Below are positions 32,747 through 38,430 of a stretch of 38,430 bases of DNA, piece by piece. The DNA is from Bacteroidaceae bacterium (GTDB taxonomy: Bacteria; Bacteroidota; Bacteroidia; Bacteroidales; Bacteroidaceae): assembly GCA_024401115.1 (NCBI GenBank), contig JAKSLP010000029.1:1-38430 (forward strand), written 5' to 3'. Every line of letters starts with the position of its first letter. Within the stretch, counting starts at the first letter, position 1. A model generated the notes under the pieces. It was not told the origin of the DNA. It made no database searches and worked only from the letters and a program-made list of their open reading frames with translations. Both the position numbers and the translations under genes were made by a program.

Positions 32747-33729
32747 TGAACATACTTGTTATCCGTTTCTCGGCATTAGGTGATGTGGTAATGACGGTAC
32801 CAGTCATTCATTCTATAGCCACCTGTTATCCTCAGCACCATTTTATAGTGCTGAGCCGGACCGGAATAACCTCTTATTTTGAGAATCTCCCCTCCAATGT
32901 CCAGTTTAAGGGTGTGGACCTGAATCAGTACAAGGGCATTGGGGGATTAGGTCGTCTTTATCAAGAATTGAAACGGCTGGATATTGATGCTGTAGCCGAT
33001 TTGCATGACGTGTTGCGGAGCCAGTATCTGCGCCTCCGTTTTCTGCTGGCTGGCAAAAAGGTATGTCATATTCAAAAGGGAAGAGCAGAAAGAAAAGCAC
33101 TGACCAGTGGTAATCCAGGTAAGCACCAACAGTTGAAGACCTCGTTTGAGCGATATGCCGATGTCTTTGCGGGATTAGGACTGCCTGCCAGTATTTCTTA
33201 TTCTCCGTCCAAAACCTCAAAGCCGGGTTGGATTGGTATTGCTCCTTTTGCCGCACATGCCGGTAAGGTCTATCCGCAGGATAAAATGAGGGAGGTAATT
33301 CGTCTGATTGCCCAGCATGCCGATTCCCGGGTGTTCCTGTTTGGGGGTGGTGCCAAGGAAGTGGAAATGTTGGAATCTTGGGCGAAGATTGCTCCCAATG
33401 TGGAATCTGTAGCCGGCAAACTGAGCCGGAAAGAAGAATTGAGCCTGATTTCCAGTCTTAGGGTAATGTTAAGCATGGACTCTGCCAATATGCATCTGGC
33501 ATCATTGGTGGGCACGGAAGTGGTGTCCGTTTGGGGAGCCACCCATCCGTATGCAGGTTTTTTAGGATGGAATCAGAAGTTGGATAATGTTATTCAAGTG
33601 GAAATGCCTTGCCGTCCTTGTTCCATCTATGGCAATAAACCTTGTCGTGAAGGAGACTATCCCTGTTTGAATCAAATATCGCCCCAAATGATAGCAGGAA
33701 AAGTCTTATCAATTGCGTTTGACGAATAA
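32746..33729 (+). CDS. Glycosyltransferase family 9 (heptosyltransferase-like)
   Basis: A 327-residue GT-B enzyme. It begins MNILVIRFSALGDVVMTVPVIHSI, the GT9 N-terminal signature. The C-terminal donor-binding part reads LSMDSANMHLASLVGTEVVSVWGATHP, and it closes with a cysteine-rich segment PCRPCSIYGNKPC. In LPS producers GT9 adds heptose or a related sugar to lipid A-core acceptors. In this phylum the sugar is uncertain. It is the second gene of the operon; its start overlaps the DUF4254 stop by 1 base. Confidence 0.88.
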   Translation: MNILVIRFSALGDVVMTVPVIHSIATCYPQHHFIVLSRTGITSYFENLPSNVQFKGVDLNQYKGIGGLGRLYQELKRLDIDAVADLHDVLRSQYLRLRFLLAGKKVCHIQKGRAERKALTSGNPGKHQQLKTSFERYADVFAGLGLPASISYSPSKTSKPGWIGIAPFAAHAGKVYPQDKMREVIRLIAQHADSRVFLFGGGAKEVEMLESWAKIAPNVESVAGKLSRKEELSLISSLRVMLSMDSANMHLASLVGTEVVSVWGATHPYAGFLGWNQKLDNVIQVEMPCRPCSIYGNKPCREGDYPCLNQISPQMIAGKVLSIAFDE

Positions 33730-33736
33730 TTGTGCA

Positions 33737-35677
33737 ATGAGGAGTATCATTAAAAGCAGTGGTGTTTGCCTGATCATAAACCTGTTATGGGTATATGTAT
33801 GCTACACTTTGTGCCGTTTTGTCTTTCTGCTTGAGCATTGGAGCGTGTTTGCCGGGAAACTGAGTACATCTTCATTGTTGGAGATGCTCAAGGGCGGATT
33901 CATGTTTGATACCTCGGCCATACTCTATACCAATGTGCTGGTCGCTTTTCTCCTTCTGTTGCCTTTGCATTGGAAAGAGACCCTCACCTTTCATAAAATC
34001 TGCCGTTGGATTTATGTGGCGGTAAACACCCTGTGTCTGGCTATCAATCTTGGCGATGTGGTGTATTTCACCTATACTGGCCGTAGAACCACAGCTTCCG
34101 TCTTTCAGGAATTTGGCAACGAGGGAAATTTGGGTAAGATTGTCGGCTTGGAGTTTATGAACCACTGGTATCTGGTCCTTTTGGCCGGATTGATGGTGTA
34201 TGGCCTGTACAGACTTTACCGAATGCCGGATTTCAGAATTAACCGTCAGCGGCTTGTTCCTTATTATATCCGCCAGAGTGTGGCACTCCTGCTTTTTGTG
34301 CCATTGTGCATTTGCGGTATGCGGGGAGGAGCCACCACTGCTGTTCGTCCGATAACCATAAGCAATGCCAATCAGTATGCCGATAGCCCTCAGGGGGCAG
34401 CCGTGGTACTGAATACTCCTTTTTCGTTGCTGAGAACTATCGGCAAGAATGCATTTGTAGATCCAAAATTCTACTCAGAAGAAGAATTGGCAGCTCTTTA
34501 TTCTCCAGTTCATGAGTTTAAGAATTCAGAAGAGAAACGGAAAAATGTCGTTGTCCTAATCGTGGAGAGTTTTGGACGGGAATATATAGGAGCCCTAAAC
34601 CGGACTTTAGAGGACGGTAAATACAAAGGATATACCCCATTTGTGGATTCCCTGCTGACTCATGCCGTGACTTGGGAATATTCTTTTTGTAACGGCCGTA
34701 AAAGCATAGACGGAATGCCATCGATATTGAGCAGTATTCCCATGTTTGTGGAACCTTTCTTTCTCACGCCATCGTCAACCAATGATATTAGCGGATTGGC
34801 CGGGGAGTTGGGCAAGAAAGGTTACTATTCTGCATTCTTCCATGGTGCAGAAAACGGTTCCATGGGTTTCCAAGCCTTTGCTAGAGCCACAGGATTTAAG
34901 GATTACTTCGGGCGAACAGAATACAACGAAGACAAGCGTTTTGGCGGGGACAAGGACTTTGATGGTACATGGGCTATTTGGGATGAGCCTTTCCTGCAGT
35001 TCATGGCTACTAAGATGGGAGAATTTCAGGAGCCTTTTGTAAGCGCTGTGTTTACGGCTTCCTCGCATCATCCTTATGCCATTCCTCAAGAATACAAGGA
35101 TATCTATCCGGAAGAGGGCATCGCCATTCATAAATGTATCCGTTATACTGATCATGCACTGAAGCTGTTCTTTGAGAAAGCAAAGACTCAGCCCTGGTAT
35201 CCCAATACCCTTTTTGTGCTGACAAGTGATCATACCAATTTGAGTGACCATGCCGAATACCAGACAGATTTGGGACTTTTCAGCTCTCCTGTCATCTTGT
35301 TTGACCCATCAGGAGACTTGGAGCCGGGAATACGTGAGGGCATTGCCCAGCAGATAGATATCTTGCCAACTGTATTGGGGTTTCTGGGCTATGATGTTCC
35401 ATTTGTTGGATTCGGCATAGACTTGCTGAATACCCCTGCCAGTGAGACTTGGGCAGTAAACTATCAGAATGGAATCTATCAGTTGGTCAAGGGGACTTAT
35501 GTCATTCAGCATGACGGACAGCAACTGAGGGCTGTATATGATTATCGTAACGATCCTTTGCTTAAGCACAACCTGAAAGGATCTGTACGTGAAGAAGAAA
35601 CCTTGGAAACTCAATTGAAGGCTATTATTCAGAGTTATATGAACAGAATGTTAACCAACCGGTTGGTGGAGAAGTAA
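33737..35677 (+). CDS. LtaS-like sulfatase-fold transferase (phosphoglycerol/phosphoethanolamine type)
   Basis: A 646-residue membrane-bound enzyme. Five hydrophobic segments fill about residues 10-215. The alkaline-phosphatase/sulfatase-like extracytoplasmic domain follows from NVVVLIVESFGREYIGAL. The nucleophile region reads SFCNGRKSIDGMPSIL with S323 as the likely nucleophile, where LtaS itself uses Thr. The metal site is VLTSDHTNLSDHAEYQ, and EPFVSAVFTASSHHPY precedes it. Such enzymes move phosphoglycerol or phosphoethanolamine from phospholipids to surface glycans or lipid A. The ATG at 33737 is preferred over a TTG upstream inside the GT9 gene. Position between GT9 and LpxL favours an LPS-modifying role. 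Confidence 0.85.
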   Translation: MRSIIKSSGVCLIINLLWVYVCYTLCRFVFLLEHWSVFAGKLSTSSLLEMLKGGFMFDTSAILYTNVLVAFLLLLPLHWKETLTFHKICRWIYVAVNTLCLAINLGDVVYFTYTGRRTTASVFQEFGNEGNLGKIVGLEFMNHWYLVLLAGLMVYGLYRLYRMPDFRINRQRLVPYYIRQSVALLLFVPLCICGMRGGATTAVRPITISNANQYADSPQGAAVVLNTPFSLLRTIGKNAFVDPKFYSEEELAALYSPVHEFKNSEEKRKNVVVLIVESFGREYIGALNRTLEDGKYKGYTPFVDSLLTHAVTWEYSFCNGRKSIDGMPSILSSIPMFVEPFFLTPSSTNDISGLAGELGKKGYYSAFFHGAENGSMGFQAFARATGFKDYFGRTEYNEDKRFGGDKDFDGTWAIWDEPFLQFMATKMGEFQEPFVSAVFTASSHHPYAIPQEYKDIYPEEGIAIHKCIRYTDHALKLFFEKAKTQPWYPNTLFVLTSDHTNLSDHAEYQTDLGLFSSPVILFDPSGDLEPGIREGIAQQIDILPTVLGFLGYDVPFVGFGIDLLNTPASETWAVNYQNGIYQLVKGTYVIQHDGQQLRAVYDYRNDPLLKHNLKGSVREEETLETQLKAIIQSYMNRMLTNRLVEK

Positions 35678-35682
35678 GCAAT

Positions 35683-36633
35683 ATGGCAAAATTAGAAAGG
35701 ATAGATCAGAAAGTGTTGTATGGCATTCTTTTTGGAGGATGGAATTTGTTTTCCCGTCTTCCATTCTTTATCCATTACCTCATTTCTGATGTATTGTTCC
35801 TACTGGTTTATTATGTGGTTCGTTATCGTCGGAATGTTGTTCGGAAGAACCTGAAAAACAGTTTTCCGGAAAAGAGCAGACAGGAATTAAGAGCCATAGA
35901 GCGGAAATTCTATTTGCATTTCTGTGATATCATGGTGGAATCGGTGAAGTATTTCTCTGTTTCTCCTACCAGCATCAAGCGTCATTTGCAATTCAAAGGT
36001 CTGGACCTGATCGAGCGTTCGTGCCGCAACGGGAAATCATGTGCGGTTTATTTGGGACATTACGGCAATTGGGAATGGGTCAGTTCTTTGCAGCTGTGGC
36101 TCAATCCGGCCATAGGCAAATGCGTTCAGCTGTATCATCCTTTGGAAAATCCGGTATTCGACAAACTCATCGGCTACAGCCGTGAACGACTGGGGTCTAC
36201 CAATATCCCGATGGAACAGTCGTTGCGTCACATTGTAAAATACCGCAAGGAAGGTATCCCTTTGGTAATTGGTTTTATTGCCGACCAGGTGCCATTGCCT
36301 TGGAATATCCATTATTGGAGCAATTTCCTGAATCAGGACACCCCGTTCTTTACCGGTAGTGAGCGTCTTGCCCGCCAACTGGATATGGATGTATATTATA
36401 TGGAAATCCAACGGGTAAGCCGGGGACATTACATCGCAGAGTTCCATCTGATGACCGAAAATGCAAAAGCATGTGAGGAGTTTGCCCTAACCGAGATGTA
36501 CAGCCGTTCTTTGGAAAAGAACATTCAGCAGAATCCGCCTTACTGGCTTTGGAGTCATAACCGATGGAAACGCTCCCGTGCAGATTGGATGCAGTACAAA
36601 AAGGAAGAGCAGGAACGAAAAGCCAGAGGATAA
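35683..36633 (+). CDS. LpxL/HtrB-type lipid A acyltransferase
   Basis: A 316-residue inner-membrane acyltransferase for secondary acylation of lipid A. An N-terminal membrane segment (about residues 25-47) is followed by the catalytic HX4E motif H126-Y-G-N-W-E131 in YLGHYGNWEWVSS. IGFIADQVPLPWN and YWLWSHNRWKR are further family segments. It is the last gene of the DUF4254-GT9-LtaS-like-LpxL operon, 5 bases after the LtaS-like stop. The acyl chain chosen is not predictable. Confidence 0.92.
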   Translation: MAKLERIDQKVLYGILFGGWNLFSRLPFFIHYLISDVLFLLVYYVVRYRRNVVRKNLKNSFPEKSRQELRAIERKFYLHFCDIMVESVKYFSVSPTSIKRHLQFKGLDLIERSCRNGKSCAVYLGHYGNWEWVSSLQLWLNPAIGKCVQLYHPLENPVFDKLIGYSRERLGSTNIPMEQSLRHIVKYRKEGIPLVIGFIADQVPLPWNIHYWSNFLNQDTPFFTGSERLARQLDMDVYYMEIQRVSRGHYIAEFHLMTENAKACEEFALTEMYSRSLEKNIQQNPPYWLWSHNRWKRSRADWMQYKKEEQERKARG

Positions 36634-36634
36634 A

Positions 36635-36667
36635 AAAATCTCACATAGTTTATATATGTGAGATTTG
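36635..36667 (-). terminator. Terminator of the tRNA-Pro gene
   Basis: AAATCTCACATA/TATGTGAGATTT is a 12-bp stem with a 7-base loop. On the minus strand it is followed by T-rich sequence, so it ends the tRNA transcript. It lies 2 bases past the LpxL-type stop and can stall that transcript too. Confidence 0.8.
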
Positions 36668-36740
36668 TCGGATAGAGGCGACTCGAACGCCCGACCCCTA
36701 CGTCCCGAACGTAGTGCGCTACCAACTGCGCTACTATCCG
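36668..36740 (-). tRNA. tRNA-Pro (anticodon CGG)
   Basis: Read on the minus strand, CGGATAG pairs with CTATCCG as the acceptor stem. The D arm contains AGCGCAGTTGGTAGCGCA. The anticodon stem CTACG/CGTAG encloses TTCGGGA, giving anticodon CGG, which reads CCG proline codons. The T arm is GGGCG TTCGAGT CGCCT. The length to the discriminator A is 73. CCA is not encoded; the following bases are CAA. It has a -7 box at 36757-36764 and its own terminator. Confidence 0.95.
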
Positions 36741-36756
36741 ATTGCTGTTAGTGGTG

Positions 36757-36764
36757 CAAAGTTA
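36757..36764 (-). promoter_or_regulatory. -7 box of the tRNA-Pro gene
   Basis: The minus strand reads TAACTTTG, 16 bases before the tRNA 5' end. Confidence 0.5.
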
Positions 36765-36806
36765 CGACTTTTTCCCTAAAAAGATGGAGTTACCCAAAAG
36801 TTTTTC

Positions 36807-36814
36807 TATCTTTG
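36807..36814 (+). promoter_or_regulatory. -7 box of the alkaline phosphatase gene
   Basis: TATCTTTG lies 36 bases before the ATG at 36851. No clear -33 box. Confidence 0.5.
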
Positions 36815-36850
36815 CAAAAAAGTTATTAAAACACAAAGAATAATAAAACC

Positions 36851-38245
36851 ATGAAGAAATCCTTTATTTTTGCTGTCGTACTGGCATGCAGCATGGCTTC
36901 GGCTATGGCTCAGCAGGCAAAGTATGTGTTCTATTTCATTGGTGATGGTATGGGCCTTAACCAGGTAAATACAACAGAGTTCTATCGCGCTAGTGTAAAC
37001 GGTAAATTGGGCATCGATCCTATGTGCTTTGCCAGTTTCCCATACACTACATTTGCTACTTCTTATTCTGCAAGCAGTGATGTGACTGATTCTGCAGCCG
37101 GTGGTACAGCTCTGGCAACCGGCGTGAAGACTTATAACGGAGTTATCGGTTTGGATGCCAACAAGCAGGCTGTAAACAGTATTGCTGTTTGGGCGAAGAA
37201 TAGTGGCAAGAAGGTTGGTGTTTGTACCACAGTAAGTATTGACCATGCTACTCCAGCTGCTTTCTATGCACATCAGGTGGATCGCAACATGTACCACGAA
37301 ATCGGTCGTGACCTGCCTGTTTCGGGATTCGACTATTTTGGTGGTTCTGATTTCCTGAACCCAGAGAAGGACGGTGTTGAATTGCACAAACTGTGCGAAG
37401 ATGCCGGCTATACTTGGGCTTACGGTTATGAGGAAGGCAAGGCTAAGTGGCAGACTGCCGATAAGTTGATTATGGTTCAGACCAAAGAAGCTGCGAAGAA
37501 GAACCCTGCAGAGGTTCCATATGCAATTGACCGTGGCCCTAATGATTTGGCTTTGACTCAGATTGTGGAAACCGGTATCAATATGCTGACTAAGAACAAT
37601 AAGAAAGGTTTCTTCCTGATGGTTGAGGGTGGCTCAATTGATCACGCTTGTCACGGTATGGATGCTGCTACCATGATTAAGGAAACCATCGATTTCGATG
37701 AGGCAATCAAGGTGGCTTATGAGTTCTACAAGCAGCATCCTAAGGAGACTCTGATTGTGATTACTGCAGATCACGAAACTGGTGGCGTTGTTCCTGGTAA
37801 CGGACGTTATGAACTGAACCTTCAGGCACTGCAGTATCAGAAGTGTAGTGTAGATAAGGTAACAGACCGTTTCAAGGAATTGAAGGAGAGTAAAGGCAGA
37901 AAAGCAACTTGGGAAGATGCAAAGGCTATCTTGAGTGATTGTTTCGGTCTGTTCACCAAGGTTCCTGTAGCTTGGCGTGATGAGGCAAATTTGAGAACTG
38001 TCTTTGAGGACACTTTCTTCCAGGGCGGTACAGAGTCAAATTGGTACGGCAACAATGCCAAGATTGCAGCAGCAGGACGTGATTTGCTGAGCCGACTGGC
38101 TATGGTGTCATGGGCAAGTGGTTCTCATTCCGATGGCTATGTTCCTGTATTTGCTGTAGGTGCAGGTGCTGAACAGTTCCATGGACGTCTGAACAACATT
38201 GACATCCCTGAAATTACAGCAAAGATTGCTGGTTATAAGAAGTAA
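36851..38245 (+). CDS. Alkaline phosphatase (PhoA family), secreted
   Basis: A 464-residue periplasmic phosphomonoesterase. The signal peptide MKKSFIFAVVLACSMASAMAQ is followed by FYFIGDGMGLNQV, a metal-binding motif. The phosphoserine motif is DSAAGGTALATG with S81. VEGGSIDHACHGMD and VITADHETGGV provide zinc ligands, and GSHSDGYVPVFAVG a further His. It releases phosphate from phosphomonoesters. Codon use is T-biased, similar to acpP-fabF, which may mean good expression. No Pho-type box is recognised upstream; the -7 box at 36807 is the only promoter element I see. Confidence 0.93.
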   Translation: MKKSFIFAVVLACSMASAMAQQAKYVFYFIGDGMGLNQVNTTEFYRASVNGKLGIDPMCFASFPYTTFATSYSASSDVTDSAAGGTALATGVKTYNGVIGLDANKQAVNSIAVWAKNSGKKVGVCTTVSIDHATPAAFYAHQVDRNMYHEIGRDLPVSGFDYFGGSDFLNPEKDGVELHKLCEDAGYTWAYGYEEGKAKWQTADKLIMVQTKEAAKKNPAEVPYAIDRGPNDLALTQIVETGINMLTKNNKKGFFLMVEGGSIDHACHGMDAATMIKETIDFDEAIKVAYEFYKQHPKETLIVITADHETGGVVPGNGRYELNLQALQYQKCSVDKVTDRFKELKESKGRKATWEDAKAILSDCFGLFTKVPVAWRDEANLRTVFEDTFFQGGTESNWYGNNAKIAAAGRDLLSRLAMVSWASGSHSDGYVPVFAVGAGAEQFHGRLNNIDIPEITAKIAGYKK

Positions 38246-38248
38246 GAT

Positions 38249-38283
38249 AAAAAAAGCGTTGGAATTATTCCAACGCTTTTTTT
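38249..38283. terminator. Bidirectional terminator between alkaline phosphatase and the argD-like gene
   Basis: GCGTTGGAA/TTCCAACGC with a TTA loop, flanked by A7 and T7, gives a symmetrical terminator. The left edge gene's last codons (KKALE-stop) lie within it. Confidence 0.9.
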
Positions 38284-38430
38284 AGTCTTTCCATAAAGTC
38301 GTCCACATCAGCCTTGGTAATACACAAAGGTGGCAACAGACGCAATACATTGGTACCGCTGCAACCAGTGAAGCAATGCAGTTCCTTGACAAGTTTTTCC
38401 TTTCCCTTTACTATCGCATACTTCGGTGCA
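38265..38430 (-). CDS. argD: Acetylornithine aminotransferase-like class III enzyme (partial, C-terminal end)
   Basis: Only the last 55 codons are inside the window. The stop is at 38265-38267. The visible residues include APKYAIVKGKEKLVKEL, then CFTGCSGTNVLRLLPPLC and ITKADVDDFMERL. The GTNVLRLLPPL segment, followed by a short helix, is the C-terminal motif of class III aminotransferases of the ArgD/OAT group, which make N-acetylornithine for arginine synthesis. The catalytic Lys is outside the window, so the exact substrate is not shown. Confidence 0.72.
   Translation of the reverse strand, partial: APKYAIVKGKEKLVKELHCFTGCSGTNVLRLLPPLCITKADVDDFMERLKKALE

Noticed and set aside
33713..33736. 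Eight-residue N-terminal extension of the LtaS-like protein.
   Set aside because: Begins with TTG inside the GT9 gene; the ATG at 33737 gives the normal N terminus.
36635..36740. Possible integration site at the tRNA-Pro 3' end.
   Set aside because: No integrase, no duplicated tRNA 3' end and no foreign-looking genes in the window.
1..38430. CRISPR array, insertion sequence, prophage or defence island.
   Set aside because: No regularly spaced direct repeats, transposase, phage or known defence-gene motifs were seen.

Overview
The window looks like chromosomal DNA of a Bacteroidales bacterium, of Bacteroidaceae or Prevotellaceae type. Most intergenic spaces carry the Bacteroidetes -7 promoter box TAnnTTTG. 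Genes often start within a few tens of bases of it without a clear Shine-Dalgarno sequence. Several families are typical of the phylum: BACON domain, SusC-like plug, DUF1080, DUF4254, DUF5672, GH3 and DUF2795. I see no integrase, transposase, phage gene, CRISPR array or rRNA. The content is core plus envelope and glycan genes.

Left part (1-5931, minus strand): a tolC-like gene, an RND/HlyD-type adaptor and two MacB/FtsX-type ABC permeases, the last cut by the window edge. Two places, upstream of tolC and upstream of the edge permease, carry the same regulatory module: a sigma-54-like promoter (TTGGCACG...ATGTA), then 53 bp, then two palindromes 4 bp apart. The second palindrome is identical in both copies. 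This points to one sigma-54 enhancer-binding regulator encoded outside the window. Region 5796-6271 holds no protein gene. It carries one of these modules, a candidate small RNA with its own promoter and terminator, and a terminator-like palindrome.

6272-16116: a plug-only TonB-receptor-like protein; a MATE exporter; a Tat-exported Gfo/Idh/MocA oxidoreductase followed by a HEAT-repeat/DUF1080 protein, a likely 3-keto-glycoside pathway; a GH20 hexosaminidase; and a BACON/M64 metallopeptidase lipoprotein. Convergent pairs share symmetrical terminators.

16114-23929: housekeeping genes. These are miaB, a BASS-family transporter, cysS, a 59-residue membrane protein not previously delimited, pdxB, and the acpP-fabF-rnc operon. 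The start of rnc carries a long hairpin (13 bp + mismatch + 5 bp, GUAA loop) inside its first codons. It is a good candidate for RNase III self-regulation.

24018-29088: a probable operon of a GH3-type acyl-adenylate enzyme, an Ig-like lipoprotein, a DUF3108 protein and a DUF5672 protein. 29127-31995 (minus): a phosphohexomutase (probably GlmM) with DUF2795, and a cobalamin adenosyltransferase with a degenerate methyltransferase-like protein. 32138-36633: DUF4254, glycosyltransferase family 9, an LtaS-like sulfatase-fold transferase and an LpxL-type acyltransferase, which form an envelope glycolipid operon. The window ends with tRNA-Pro(CGG), a secreted alkaline phosphatase and the 3' end of an argD-like aminotransferase gene.
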